Shown here: one piece after another, positions 34,879 through 46,411 of the stretch | Position numbering within the stretch: position 1 is the stretch's first letter | How the letters are laid out: each line of letters opens with the position of its first letter | Position numbers and translations under genes: made by a program | Source: Psychromicrobium silvestre | Lineage (GTDB): Bacteria; Actinomycetota; Actinomycetes; Actinomycetales; Micrococcaceae | Length of the DNA: 64,000 bases | NCBI RefSeq assembly: GCF_013408295.1 | Contig: NZ_JACBYQ010000002.1 | Span: forward strand, 682,001-746,000 | Direction: 5' to 3' | The notes under the pieces: generated by a model | Told to the model about the DNA's origin: nothing | What the model saw: only the letters and a program-made list of their open reading frames with translations | Database searches by the model: none

Positions 34879-36342
34879 GTGAGCTATCAGGAAAATCCGG
34901 GGCAAGGCACCGAATTCCATACCGACCAAGCCGAGGTCTGGCATCGGGTGCATCCGGCGTCCCCTGCGGTCCGTGGCTGGCTCGCGGTACTGGCCGTAAT
35001 GGTGATCTTTGGCCGGAACTTCATCGAACAGTTGGTGCAGACGACGGCGAGCGGTGGCAGGCACGAGGGGGAGGGCTTACCGCCCTGGGTAATCATCCTG
35101 GTGATCGGCGGAGCCATTGTGGTGTTCGGGATAGCCTTCGTGCTTTCTTGGTTCTTCACCCGCTATCAGGTCACCGATGACCATGTCCGGATCAACACGG
35201 GATTCATCTTCCGCCAACAACGGCAGGCGAGGATCGACCGGGTGCAAGCCATCGACGTTGTGCAGCCACTGCTGGCTCGGATTTTTGGCTTGGCGGAGCT
35301 GAAGTTTGAGGTGGCGGATTCCGGCAAATCTGCGATGAAGCTCTCCTTCCTGAAAATGGACGAAGCAATGCGGTTGCGGGCAGCCATTCTGGCCAGGGCG
35401 GCCGGAGTCACCGTTGATCCGGAGCGCCCCACCCTGGTTCAGGAGGCTCCCGAGCAAGAGATCTTACGGCTTTCCCCTGGACGGGTCATCGCTGCGAGCT
35501 TGTTCTCCACGCTCACCGTGATCATGCTGGTGATAGCCGCGGTGTTGGTCTGGATGGTACTAATGGGCTGGTGGGCCGCGCTGATCGGTTTCTTCCCGGT
35601 GATTCTGGGCTTGCTGAGCGGGTACTGGAGATCCTTTAGTAATAATTTCAACTTCCGAGTGGCGCTCTCCCCGGACGGCGTCCGGCTGCACTACGGACTA
35701 CTGGAGACCCGGGCGCAGACCATTCCGCCTGGGCGGGTGCAAGCGGTGGGGATTAGCCAAGATTTCATCTGGCGGATTTTCGGCTGGTACCAGGTGCATG
35801 TGAATGTGGCCGGTTATGGCGATCAGCATCAGGAGCATCGCACCACCGTGCTGCCACTCGGCACCGAGGCCGAGGTGTTCGCCGTGCTGGCCCTGGTATT
35901 CACCGATCCCGGGGTGGAGGAGCCACTATCGGTGTTCAGGGCAGGCCTGCGCGGTAAGGGTGAAGCCGAGGGCTTCGTGCATTCACCGGCCCGGGCCGCC
36001 TGGCTGGGCCCCTTAGTCTGGCGGCGCAACGCCTATCGAGCCACCAGAACGGCACTACTTTGCAGGCACGGTGTACTCACGCGCAGGCTTCAAGTGGTAC
36101 CCCATGAGCGAACCCAGTCCCTTAAGCTGCGGCAGGGGTTACTGCAGCGATTCCTTGGCTTGGTGGACTTCGAATTGCAGTCCACCCCCGGCCCCATCAA
36201 ACCGCTAGTGCGGCATCTAGACCTCCGGGTAGGACGCTCGCTCTTCATGGAACAAGCGGATCGGGCGGCGCGGGCCAGGCGCGCCGACGCAGGGCGATCA
36301 GAACATTGGATGCATGAGCTCCCGAGGGAAGGACAATCGTAA
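34879..36342 (+). CDS. Multi-domain bacterial PH-domain (YdbT-like) membrane protein
   Basis: A 487-residue protein with repeated modules, each consisting of a pair of membrane helices and a bPH_2 domain: the first near residues 100-170 (INTGFIFRQQRQARIDRVQAID), a second near 260-330 (LHYGLLETRAQTIPPGRVQAVG), and a third partial one near 395-440 (CRHGVLTRRLQVVPHERTQS). This is the YdbT architecture. The GTG at 34879 follows the previous stop by seven bases; longer in-frame starts fall inside the previous gene. It overlaps the next gene by one base. Confidence 0.82.
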   Translation: MSYQENPGQGTEFHTDQAEVWHRVHPASPAVRGWLAVLAVMVIFGRNFIEQLVQTTASGGRHEGEGLPPWVIILVIGGAIVVFGIAFVLSWFFTRYQVTDDHVRINTGFIFRQQRQARIDRVQAIDVVQPLLARIFGLAELKFEVADSGKSAMKLSFLKMDEAMRLRAAILARAAGVTVDPERPTLVQEAPEQEILRLSPGRVIAASLFSTLTVIMLVIAAVLVWMVLMGWWAALIGFFPVILGLLSGYWRSFSNNFNFRVALSPDGVRLHYGLLETRAQTIPPGRVQAVGISQDFIWRIFGWYQVHVNVAGYGDQHQEHRTTVLPLGTEAEVFAVLALVFTDPGVEEPLSVFRAGLRGKGEAEGFVHSPARAAWLGPLVWRRNAYRATRTALLCRHGVLTRRLQVVPHERTQSLKLRQGLLQRFLGLVDFELQSTPGPIKPLVRHLDLRVGRSLFMEQADRAARARRADAGRSEHWMHELPREGQS

Positions 36343-37232
36343 TGGACCGGGCAGAAGAGCGGCCGGGCAGGCTTGGGGTTGGCGTGATCGGGGCGGGCAA
36401 GGTGGGAGCCGTGTTGGGCGCAGCCCTCCGCGCGGCGGGCCATGCCGTGATCGGAGTTTCCGCGGTTTCCGAGCAGTCTAGGGACCGCGCCGAAAGCCTT
36501 TTACCGGGGGTTCCGATACTGCAGATCCCGGAACTCGTGGAGCGATCCGAACTTGTGCTGCTGGCCGTGCCGGACGATGTTTTGGAGCAGTTAGTGACCG
36601 GGCTGGCGGCCACCGGTGCCTGGCAAATGGGCCAGCTAGTGGCTCATACTTCCGGCCGTTTCGGCGTGGGGGTGCTGGCTCCGATCCGCGCCGCCGGGGC
36701 GATTCCGCTGGCCATCCATCCGGCCATGACCTTCTCCGGGCTGAGCATGGACCTGGCCCGTTTGCCGGATTCCAGTTTCGGAGTCACCGCGGATGCAGCG
36801 ATGCTACCGATCGCTCAGGCGCTCGTGGTGGAGATTGGTGCCGAGCCGGTGGTGATTGCCGAGGCTGATCGCGCGCTCTACCATGCTGCCCTGGCGCATG
36901 CGGCGAACCACCTGGTCACCTTGGTGGCTCAGTCCTCCGAGCTATTGGACAGCATCGGCGTGGAGCAGCCGGAGAGGCTACTCGGGCCCTTGCTTCGGGC
37001 GGCATTGGAGAATGCCTTAGCCTCGGGGGAGAACGCGCTCACCGGGCCGGTGGTACGCGGGGATGCCGGTACGGTGCGGGCTCATGTGCAAGCCTTGGCG
37101 GAATCTTCGCCGGAGATTCTGGCGGCCTACCGGGCGATGGCGGGCACGACGGCGGTCCGGGCGGCGGCGCGGGACCGGCTCAGCCCGGAGGCGCTGCGGG
37201 AAATCGAAGATGCCCTGGAGGGGGAAGAGTGA
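36342..37232 (+). CDS. Rossmann-like and DUF2520 domain-containing protein
   Basis: The 296-residue protein has an N-terminal NAD(P)-binding Rossmann domain ([19 protein letters not shown]) and a C-terminal all-helical DUF2520 domain. It resembles ketopantoate reductase and pyrroline-carboxylate reductase-like proteins. It is immediately upstream of panC with a four-base overlap, and a role in pantothenate synthesis (for example an alternative ketopantoate reductase) has been suggested for such proteins from context; that remains an inference here. Confidence 0.85.
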   Translation: MDRAEERPGRLGVGVIGAGKVGAVLGAALRAAGHAVIGVSAVSEQSRDRAESLLPGVPILQIPELVERSELVLLAVPDDVLEQLVTGLAATGAWQMGQLVAHTSGRFGVGVLAPIRAAGAIPLAIHPAMTFSGLSMDLARLPDSSFGVTADAAMLPIAQALVVEIGAEPVVIAEADRALYHAALAHAANHLVTLVAQSSELLDSIGVEQPERLLGPLLRAALENALASGENALTGPVVRGDAGTVRAHVQALAESSPEILAAYRAMAGTTAVRAAARDRLSPEALREIEDALEGEE

Positions 37233-38101
37233 AAGTAGTTAGTACGATTGCCGGGCTCCGTGAGGCCAGTGCGGCCCTCCTGAGTGGACAGCGGGAACCG
37301 TCCTTTGGCCTGGTGCCAACCATGGGAGCACTACACTCGGGTCACGCCGAGTTGGCTCGGGCGGCGGCGCGGGAGAACACCGTGGTGGCCGCGTCGATCT
37401 TTGTTAATCCGCTGCAATTCGGTGACCCGAGCGATCTGGAACGTTATCCGCGCAGTCTGGAGGCCGACGTCGAACTCCTGGCAGAAGCCGGAGTGAAGCT
37501 GGTATTCGCCCCGGAGGTGACCGAGATGTATCCCGCCGGGGAACCGATGGTCCGGCTGAGTTCCGGAGTGCTGGGCACGGTTTTCGAAGGAGCCTCCCGG
37601 CCTGGGCATTTCGACGGTGCCCTCACCGTGGTGGCCAAGCTGCTGCATGCCGGCACTCCCGCGCTGGGCAGTTATCGAGCGTACTTCGGGCAGAAGGATG
37701 CTCAACAGCTGGCTTTGGTGCGGCGGATGGTGGCCGATCTGAACTTCCCGGTGCAGATCGTGGGGGTACCCACGGTCCGAGCCGAGGATGGTCTGGCGCT
37801 TTCCAGCCGGAACAGATTCCTCTCTGCTTCGGAACGTCAGGCGGCCCTGGTGCTTTCCCGAGCACTGCGCTTACTAGTAGGCAGGGCCGAGCGACGCGAG
37901 CCGCTGGATCTGGATTCCGCGGTCGCTCTGGTGCGGAGTGAGCCGCTGGTTGAGTTGGATTATTTCGAGGTGGTGAATCCGGCCACGCTCGCTCCGCTGG
38001 CGGAGAACTGCCGGGAGACGCCTTTCAACGGGCAGGCTCTTGCCCTGATAGCTGCCAAGGTTGGCTCGGTGCGACTGATCGACAACATGCCCCTCGGCTA
38101 G
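37229..38101 (+). CDS. panC: Pantoate-beta-alanine ligase
   Basis: A 290-residue ATP-dependent ligase making pantothenate. The family motifs are [18 protein letters not shown] with the HxGH nucleotide site, the [18 protein letters not shown] segment, the [17 protein letters not shown] motif, and [11 protein letters not shown] (KMSKS equivalent). The GTG start overlaps the preceding stop. No panB or panD is present in the window. Confidence 0.94.
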   Translation: MKVVSTIAGLREASAALLSGQREPSFGLVPTMGALHSGHAELARAAARENTVVAASIFVNPLQFGDPSDLERYPRSLEADVELLAEAGVKLVFAPEVTEMYPAGEPMVRLSSGVLGTVFEGASRPGHFDGALTVVAKLLHAGTPALGSYRAYFGQKDAQQLALVRRMVADLNFPVQIVGVPTVRAEDGLALSSRNRFLSASERQAALVLSRALRLLVGRAERREPLDLDSAVALVRSEPLVELDYFEVVNPATLAPLAENCRETPFNGQALALIAAKVGSVRLIDNMPLG

Positions 38102-38140
38102 GGTATTCGGGCTCGAAGGCCCTAATTAGGCAAGGCCGGC

Positions 38141-38584
38141 TTAGGCGAAGCTTGGCTGCAGGGCGAGGGTCAGTGAAGCCAGCTCGGGGATCTGTTCTGC
38201 TTCGGCAAGGGCATTGTGTAGGGCCTCGTTATGGGTTGGTCGGGCTTGGCTCAGCAGCGCCTTCCCGGCCTCGGTGAGTTCGGTGTAAATGCCACGACGG
38301 TCATCTACGCAGAGATAGCGACCGAGGAGTTGGCGGTCCTCAAGCCTGGCAACTAGGCGCGTTGTGGCACTGGAGGAGAGCGCGGTGGCGCGAGCCAATT
38401 GCTGCATTCGCATATGCCAGCCGTCCTGTCTGCTGAGCGCATCAAGCACGGTGTATTCCACCACTGAGAGCTGATGTTCGGCCTGTAGGGCCTTCTCCAG
38501 TTTGGTCTCGATGATCCCGTGCAGTGCGGCCAAGGCACGCCAGCCCTGAGCCCTGATTTCGACGGCGTCGTCCGCGATGGACAT
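38141..38584 (-). CDS. MarR family transcriptional regulator
   Basis: A 147-residue winged-helix regulator. The recognition region is MRMQQLARATALSSSATTRLVARLEDRQLLGRYLCVDDRRGIYTELTEAG-like (residues 57-106), with the wing carrying the DDRRG that MarR proteins use. AGGAGGTAG precedes the ATG. It is divergent from an MFS efflux gene 130 bp away, the standard MarR-controlled efflux arrangement. The ligand is unknown. Confidence 0.88.
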   Translation of the reverse strand: MSIADDAVEIRAQGWRALAALHGIIETKLEKALQAEHQLSVVEYTVLDALSRQDGWHMRMQQLARATALSSSATTRLVARLEDRQLLGRYLCVDDRRGIYTELTEAGKALLSQARPTHNEALHNALAEAEQIPELASLTLALQPSFA

Positions 38585-38714
38585 CTGCTACCTCCTGCTA
38601 GATCCGTTCAAATCAATAATAGCAGCTTGCGCCGATATAGAGCGTGTGCAACTATATATAAAGCGCTTGCAATTAATGCAGACGCCTCTATTTGTACACA
38701 CTAGGAGATTCTGA
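38585..38714. promoter_or_regulatory. MarR/MFS divergent control region
   Basis: An AT-rich 130-bp region between divergent starts. It includes TGCAATTAATGCA (38668-38680; TGCA arms around five bases) and a related TTGC-containing stretch upstream near 38627. These are candidate MarR sites overlapping the promoters. AGGAG precedes the MFS ATG. Confidence 0.45.
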
Positions 38715-39917
38715 ATGCCCGTCGCACTGTATGCTCTCGCCATCGGGGGCTTCGGCATTGGTCTGACCGAATTCGTCATCATGGGTCTACTGCCCGAGGT
38801 TGCCGCCGACTTTAGGGTGAGCGAAACCGCCGCAGGCTACTTCATCTCGGGCTACGCGCTGAGCGTGGCCATCGGGGCGATTATCCTGACCGCCGCACTG
38901 ACTCGGATTGACCGCAAAAAAGCACTGCTTGGTCTAATGATCCTGTTCATCGCCGGAAACCTGGTTTCTGCGGTGGCCACCGATTACACCGTGATGATGC
39001 TCGGTCGAATTATCGCGGCACTCTGCCACGGCGCCTTCTTCGGCATCGGCTCCGTGGTGGCTGCTCAGCTCGTGGCACCGAACAAGAAGGCCGGAGCCAT
39101 CTCCATCATGTTTGCCGGGCTGACCATCTCCAATGTGCTTGGCGTGCCGCTAGGCACCATGCTCGGCCAGGCGGCCGGCTGGCGTTCCACTTTCTGGGCC
39201 ATTACCGTCATCGGTGTGCTCGCCTTTATCGGCATTATGCTGCTCGTCCCGGCCCGTACCGGCTCGGAGGAGAAAGTACTGCCCGGGGCGCTGCGCCGAG
39301 AGTTCTCCGCCTTCCGCAATCCACAGGTCTGGCTCTCGATTCTCGTCACCATCCTGGGCTACGGCGGGATGTTCGGAGGCTTCACCTACATTGCCTTCAC
39401 GCTGACCGAGGTAAGCGGATTCAGCTCCGCCACCGTGCCTTGGTTGCTGATCTTGTTTGGGGTTGGTCTCTTCATCGGCAATATTGTCGGCGGCAAGGCT
39501 GCAGATAAGCACCTCGGTCGCACCCTGCTGATCCTGCTGAGCGCGCTGACCGTCGTCCTAGTGGTCTTCGCGGTCACCGCCGGAAATCCGGTGATGACGA
39601 TTATTAGCCTGGTGTTGATGGGAGGCTTCGGGTTCGCCACGGTGCCCGGTCTGCAATTGCGAATCATGGCTTATGCCGACCAAGCGCCCACCCTCGCTTC
39701 GGGAGCCAATATCGCAGCCTTCAATATCGGTAACGCCCTGGGTGCCTGGGTTGGTGGGCTAACTCTGGCCGCGGGGCTCGGTTACACCTCGCCGCTCTGG
39801 GCCGGAGCCGCCGTCACTGTCCTTGGCTTGTTGGTGTTGTTGCTTGCACTGTGGTTCCGGGGCGGGGAGTTCTCCCGCAAGCCACTGGCAAAAGCCAAAC
39901 AGGAACTGGTTGTTTGA
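38715..39917 (+). CDS. MFS transporter, DHA1-type (AraJ/sugar-efflux or drug-efflux like)
   Basis: A 400-residue 12-helix transporter. The start MPVALYALAIGGFGIGLTEFVIMGLLPEV-like sequence matches the AraJ/chloramphenicol-resistance MFS group, and the helix 2-3 loop reads TRIDRKKALLGLMIL. Drugs, sugars or arabinose polymers are typical substrates of this group; none can be chosen from sequence. It is likely controlled by the divergent MarR gene. These two genes separate panC from lysS, which are often closer in related genomes. Confidence 0.88.
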   Translation: MPVALYALAIGGFGIGLTEFVIMGLLPEVAADFRVSETAAGYFISGYALSVAIGAIILTAALTRIDRKKALLGLMILFIAGNLVSAVATDYTVMMLGRIIAALCHGAFFGIGSVVAAQLVAPNKKAGAISIMFAGLTISNVLGVPLGTMLGQAAGWRSTFWAITVIGVLAFIGIMLLVPARTGSEEKVLPGALRREFSAFRNPQVWLSILVTILGYGGMFGGFTYIAFTLTEVSGFSSATVPWLLILFGVGLFIGNIVGGKAADKHLGRTLLILLSALTVVLVVFAVTAGNPVMTIISLVLMGGFGFATVPGLQLRIMAYADQAPTLASGANIAAFNIGNALGAWVGGLTLAAGLGYTSPLWAGAAVTVLGLLVLLLALWFRGGEFSRKPLAKAKQELVV

Positions 39918-40041
39918 GCCAGAAAAGAAGCGCAGCACGACGGCGGCGGGCTGGCAATTGATTCGGCACTTAGCTGGTGCTTAGCCAAGACTTATCCAAG
40001 CGGTGAGTCCCGGCCCGCCAAGACCGGTAAAATGGATTCTC

Positions 40042-41550
40042 GTGACCGAAGAAAACGCCCAGTCCAGTGAAGAGCAAATTTCCGAGCAGATGCAGATCCG
40101 CTTGGACAAGCGAGCCCATCTGCTCGACCGTGGGATGGAAGCCTATCCGGTAGGGGTGCCCCGGACTCATAGCCTGGGCGAGATTCGGGAGAAGTTCGGC
40201 CATCTGGAAGCCGATGAGACGACCGGAGAGCTGGTCGGGGTGGTGGGACGCGTCGTCTTTGTCCGTAATACCGGCAAGCTCTGTTTTGTCACTCTGCAAG
40301 AGGGTAACGGCACCCGACTGCAAGGAATGCTCAGCCTGGACAAGATCGGCGCGGATTCGCTCGCCGATTGGAAGGCTCTTGTTGATCTGGGCGATCATGT
40401 TTTCCTGCACGGAGAGGTCATCTCCTCCAAACGAGGTGAACTATCGGTTCTTGCCGATTCCTGGCAGATGGCCTCTAAGGCACTGAGACCGCTTCCGGTG
40501 CTTTATGCCGAATTGAATGAGGAAAATCGCGTCCGTCAGCGTTATGTGGATTTGATGGTACGTGACGAAGCTCGGCAGATGGTGCTTAGCAGGGCTGCCG
40601 TGACTAAGACCGTCAGAGAGACCCTAAATAACCTCGGCTACATTGAAGTCGAGGGTCCGGTATTGCAATTGGTGCATGGTGGTGCAAGCGCGCGGCCCTT
40701 CGAAACCCATGTCAATGCTTTCGATCAGAAGATGACCTTGCGGATCGCTTTGGAGCTCTACCTCAAGCGTGCCGTGGTGGGCGGAATTGACCGAGTCTAC
40801 GAACTCGGCAGGATATTTCGCAATGAGGGCGTTGATTCGACGCACAGCCCGGAATTCACCATGTTGGAATGCTACGAGGCTTATGCCGATCAATTTGTGA
40901 TGGCCGAGCGGATGAAGCAAATCATCCTCAATTGTGCTGATGCCCTGGGCAGCAGGCAGATCGAAACCGCCAAAGGAATTATTGACCTCGATGGCGAATG
41001 GCGATGGCTTGGAGTCTACCCAGGGCTTTCCGAAGCGCTGGGCGAAGAGATTACCCCGCAGACCGAGGCCGCCGTCTTACGTGCTCTTGCAGCGAAACAC
41101 GAAGTAAAGATTGATCCGGCTTGGGACGCCGAAAAACTCGTGGTTGAACTCTTTGGCGAAATTGTCGAACCTACGCTTTTGCAGCCGACCTTCGTCTATG
41201 ACTATCCGCCCTCCGCACAGCCCTTGGCTAGGCCTCACCGCAGCGAATCAAACCTGATCGAAGCTTGGGATCTGATTATCGGTGGAATGGAGCGTGGCAC
41301 CGCTTTCTCGGAGCTAATTGATCCGGTGATTCAGCGCGAGCGGCTCACTGAGCAGTCGCTACGAGCTGCTGGCGGTGACCCGGAAGCCATGCAGTTAGAC
41401 GAGGACTTCCTGCGTGCTCTTGAATACGGTGCCCCGCCCATGGGTGGAATTGGCTTGGGTATCGACCGGCTGGTTATGCTCTTCACGAACGCCGGAATTC
41501 GCGAAACGATTCTTTTCCCCTTACTCAAACCAGACACGCAAAGAAGCTAA
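40042..41550 (+). CDS. lysS: Lysyl-tRNA synthetase, class II
   Basis: A 502-residue class II enzyme. An N-terminal OB fold (about residues 55-160) binds the anticodon, and the catalytic domain has motif 2 YELGRIFRNEGVDSTHSPEFTMLECYEAY-type sequence and motif 3 GAPPMGGIGLGIDRLVML. The GTG at 40042 is chosen because TAAAAT (40028-40033) eight bases upstream looks like a -10 box and the upstream in-frame residues are not family-like. It charges tRNA-Lys. Confidence 0.93.
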   Translation: MTEENAQSSEEQISEQMQIRLDKRAHLLDRGMEAYPVGVPRTHSLGEIREKFGHLEADETTGELVGVVGRVVFVRNTGKLCFVTLQEGNGTRLQGMLSLDKIGADSLADWKALVDLGDHVFLHGEVISSKRGELSVLADSWQMASKALRPLPVLYAELNEENRVRQRYVDLMVRDEARQMVLSRAAVTKTVRETLNNLGYIEVEGPVLQLVHGGASARPFETHVNAFDQKMTLRIALELYLKRAVVGGIDRVYELGRIFRNEGVDSTHSPEFTMLECYEAYADQFVMAERMKQIILNCADALGSRQIETAKGIIDLDGEWRWLGVYPGLSEALGEEITPQTEAAVLRALAAKHEVKIDPAWDAEKLVVELFGEIVEPTLLQPTFVYDYPPSAQPLARPHRSESNLIEAWDLIIGGMERGTAFSELIDPVIQRERLTEQSLRAAGGDPEAMQLDEDFLRALEYGAPPMGGIGLGIDRLVMLFTNAGIRETILFPLLKPDTQRS

Positions 41551-41553
41551 TCG

Positions 41554-41706
41554 ATGGATTATTTAGCGGTAATTGTCCCATCACTCGGTGTCGGTGTGGT
41601 GTTCTTCTTTGCCATGAAAGCGATCTTTAACGCCGACCGTTCGGAGCGTCAAGCGCTTGCCCGTGCTGAAGAGGAAGCAGATAGAAAAGCCGATTCGGAG
41701 CAATAA
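41554..41706 (+). CDS. Small membrane protein of unknown function (50 aa)
   Basis: A short open frame starting three bases after the lysS stop encodes 50 residues. One hydrophobic helix (YLAVIVPSLGVGVVFFFAM, residues 3-21) is followed by a charged tail rich in Arg, Ala and Glu (RSERQALARAEEEADRKADS). The start-stop spacing suggests coupling to lysS. Similar short proteins are often found between lysS and lsr2 in Micrococcaceae. Function is unknown. Confidence 0.7.
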   Translation: MDYLAVIVPSLGVGVVFFFAMKAIFNADRSERQALARAEEEADRKADSEQ

Positions 41707-41800
41707 CTGACGGTTTCGCTCCGCCAGCGGTAAAACATCAGTGGTTTAAAATAAATATCAGTCATTTAAATCTGGAAGCTCCTAGCCCTCTCACAGCAGA

Positions 41801-41876
41801 TTGACAGTCAGCAATTTTGACTAGATACATTTTGAGGCAGATAATTTAATTTGAAACACAGAAATATCGCTGTGTT
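41801..41876 (+). promoter_or_regulatory. AT-rich promoter region of lsr2 with inverted repeat
   Basis: The region from about 41735 to 41880 is far richer in A and T than its surroundings. TTGACA (41801-41806) is followed at 17 bases by GATACA, a plausible promoter pair. Downstream, AACACAG and CTGTGTT (41855-41876) form a perfect seven-base inverted repeat around eight bases. Because Lsr2 binds AT-rich DNA, autoregulation is plausible but not shown. Confidence 0.5.
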
Positions 41877-41902
41877 GAATTTTACTCATCTAGGGGATAC
41901 GA

Positions 41903-42232
41903 ATGGCACAAAAAGTAAACATTATTCTGGTCGATGATCTTGACGGCGAGTCGGCGGATGAAACCATCCGCTTTGGCCTCGACGGCGCTAATTATGAGAT
42001 TGACCTTTCCACTAAGCACGCCACTGAGCTGCGCGAGGCTCTTCAGCCTTTTGTCGCCGTCGGACGCAAGACCGCAAGCCGTGGCCCGAAGGCTCGGCAG
42101 CAGAGCGCGGCTAGCCGTGGCAATGAGGTTGCACAGATCCGTAGCTGGGCACGGGAGAACGGCCACACGGTGAGCGATCGTGGCCGAATCCAAGCTGATG
42201 TGGTCGCCGCTTATCACCAAGCTAACGGCTGA
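41903..42232 (+). CDS. lsr2: Lsr2 family nucleoid-associated protein
   Basis: A 109-residue actinobacterial xenogeneic silencer. The N-terminal dimerisation domain reads [20 protein letters not shown] and continues to about residue 50. The C-terminal DNA-binding domain carries the AT-hook-like R-G-R at residues 93-95 ([14 protein letters not shown]). Lsr2 coats AT-rich, often foreign DNA and represses it. Location between lysS and clpC is typical. AGGGGA precedes the start. Confidence 0.95.
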   Translation: MAQKVNIILVDDLDGESADETIRFGLDGANYEIDLSTKHATELREALQPFVAVGRKTASRGPKARQQSAASRGNEVAQIRSWARENGHTVSDRGRIQADVVAAYHQANG

Positions 42233-42268
42233 TTTATTCCCCAGTTTTCCCTGTGGCGAACATGGCCC

Positions 42269-42328
42269 CACTCCTAGCTGAAACTGCGTAGCATCAAGGA
42301 TAGAGATGGCTAGTAGTAGCTAGGAGTG
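42269..42328 (+). promoter_or_regulatory. Long inverted repeat covering the clpC Shine-Dalgarno
   Basis: CACTCCTAGCT (42269-42279) and AGCTAGGAGTG (42318-42328) are exact 11-base reverse complements, 38 bases apart. The right arm contains TAGGAG (42321-42326), the Shine-Dalgarno of clpC (ATG at 42336). If transcribed, folding would hide the ribosome binding site. The nine-base sequence TGTGGCGAA also occurs twice, at 42252-42260 and 42327-42335, with the second copy directly before the clpC start. Confidence 0.6.
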
Positions 42329-42335
42329 TGGCGAA

Positions 42336-44828
<2,493 letters not shown>

Positions 44829-44858
44829 TCCTCACAACAGCAGTAGCTAACTCACAAC

Positions 44859-44911
44859 GCGCTCTCAGGCTGGGCAGGTAACTTTTACAGTGCCGCTCAG
44901 GCTGAGGGCGC
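44859..44911 (+). terminator. Hairpin downstream of clpC
   Basis: GCGCTCTCAG (44859-44868) pairs with CTGAGGGCGC (44902-44911) with one mismatch around a 33-base loop. It lies between the clpC stop and the GTG of the next gene, ending three bases before that start. It may act as a terminator or as a structure that limits translation of the next gene. Confidence 0.4.
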
Positions 44912-44914
44912 ATT

Positions 44915-46243
44915 GTGTTTTCCTGGGAGGATAAGGCCATCGCAGCTCTTTCACTGACCTCGGGATGGGTCATCATTCTATTTCCCATTCTTGGTGTGTT
45001 GGGATTGCTCTGGTTATTGATCGGCCCGCCTAAGCATCTTAAATGGGCGGTTCCTATTGCACTGATAGGCAGCGCCTTGGTGATTCTCGGTGCGAAGTTT
45101 TACACCGAGAACATCCTCAATCTCTGGGGAGAGCCGTTGCGGTGGCGGGTTTATATCTTCGCAGCATTGGCGCTAGCCGCTCTTGCCCTCATTGCGCCGC
45201 GGTTGATTCGTTCCAAGCATTGGTACACTCGGCTCCTCACCCCGATCGCGGCAGTGCTGGTGGTGCTGGCGGCGGGACTGCAGATCAATCAAGTGTTCGG
45301 GTATTACCCGACAGTCGGGAGTCTATGGGGAGACAACGGAGTTCATGTTCAGGGCTTGCTACCCTCGGATACCGTCGATAAATCGAAACTTACTCCGACG
45401 ACTCCGACCGTCAGGGAGCAAAGCTGGCACCCGCCTGCGGGGATGCCCTCCGCCGGGAAGTTTGTCAGTGTGAGGATTCCCGCAACTGTCTCCAAAGTGC
45501 ACTCTGGAGTGTCTTACGTCTATATCCCCCCGGCTTATAGGGTACAAAATCCGGCAAATGTTCCCGTGCTAGTGCTCATCCATGGCAATCCCGGTGGTGC
45601 CTTGGACTGGCAGCGGGGCGGCAGAATTACCCAGCAAATGAACACCTATGCCGCCGAGCATCATGGCATCGCACCTCTCGTGGTGATGCCCGATGTGACC
45701 AGTGGCAATAGTGGGACCTGGTCACTATGCATGGATTCGAAACGGGCCAAGGGTGCAACTTTCCTCGGAGTCGATGTGCCGAATTATGTGAAGAAGACCT
45801 TCGGCCTTGGTCTTGCTGGAGGGGAGCAATTTGCTATCGGCGGGTTCTCTTATGGCGGTACCTGCGCCATGCAACTGGCGGTTTCCTTCCCCAAGGTCTA
45901 TCCAACGTTCTTCGACTTCTCCGGAGAGCGGGGCCCTTACCTCAATGGTGGGGACAGCGCGATTATCAGCAAATACTTCGATGGTGACGCTGCCGCATTT
46001 GCCAAGGCCAATCCTTTGGAAGTACTTAAGACTACAAAGTTCCCGCACACCACCGGCGTCGTATTGGTCGGCTCCACGGACTTCTATCGCCCGCAAGGCG
46101 AAGAGGTCTATCGAGCGCTCAAAAATGCCGGAGCTAAAGTGACGCTTCAGGTGGCCACCGGCGATCATAGCTGGGAGGTCTGGCGCCCTGCCTTCGCCGA
46201 CAACTTGGGCTGGCTAATGAAACGCTATGGGGTCACCGTTTAG
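44915..46243 (+). CDS. Membrane-anchored alpha/beta hydrolase-fold esterase (Ag85/esterase-D-like)
   Basis: The 442-residue protein has four N-terminal membrane helices (residues 12-125) followed by an extracytoplasmic alpha/beta hydrolase domain. The nucleophile elbow is AIGGFSYGGTCAMQL, an acidic residue follows in GSTDFYRPQGEEVY, and the His is in TGDHSWEVWRPA. This matches the esterase/mycolyltransferase-like group (putative esterase family) that acts on cell-envelope lipids or sugars in actinobacteria. The GTG at 44915 follows GAGGGCGCATT. The exact substrate is unknown. Downstream lies a decayed MFS fragment on the other strand. Confidence 0.85.
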   Translation: MFSWEDKAIAALSLTSGWVIILFPILGVLGLLWLLIGPPKHLKWAVPIALIGSALVILGAKFYTENILNLWGEPLRWRVYIFAALALAALALIAPRLIRSKHWYTRLLTPIAAVLVVLAAGLQINQVFGYYPTVGSLWGDNGVHVQGLLPSDTVDKSKLTPTTPTVREQSWHPPAGMPSAGKFVSVRIPATVSKVHSGVSYVYIPPAYRVQNPANVPVLVLIHGNPGGALDWQRGGRITQQMNTYAAEHHGIAPLVVMPDVTSGNSGTWSLCMDSKRAKGATFLGVDVPNYVKKTFGLGLAGGEQFAIGGFSYGGTCAMQLAVSFPKVYPTFFDFSGERGPYLNGGDSAIISKYFDGDAAAFAKANPLEVLKTTKFPHTTGVVLVGSTDFYRPQGEEVYRALKNAGAKVTLQVATGDHSWEVWRPAFADNLGWLMKRYGVTV

Positions 46244-46366
46244 GGCGAGCGTTAGTAAGAGCGCCATGAGGCAAGCTGCTGCGGCCACAGCGAACACGGT
46301 GGTGTAGTCGACGGTATCGGTGATGGCACCGCTAGCGAGACCCGCGGCGAAGAATCCTTGAGACAG
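46244..46366 (-). pseudogene. Remnant of an MFS transporter C terminus
   Basis: On the minus strand, the frame ending at the TAG at 46216-46214 reads QGFFAAGLASGAITDTVDY and then VFAVAAAACLMALLLTLAL, which is the typical penultimate loop and last helix of an MFS exporter. The upstream part of the gene is absent: the open sequence runs straight into the promoter of the TMEM175 gene. The frame also runs into the 3' end of the esterase. Only the last ~50 codons survive, so this is best read as a decayed or deleted transporter gene. Confidence 0.65.
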
Positions 46367-46411
46367 GTCAACTCATATCCTGGTGCCTCGCAAATCGGCT
46401 AGGATCGGGCC

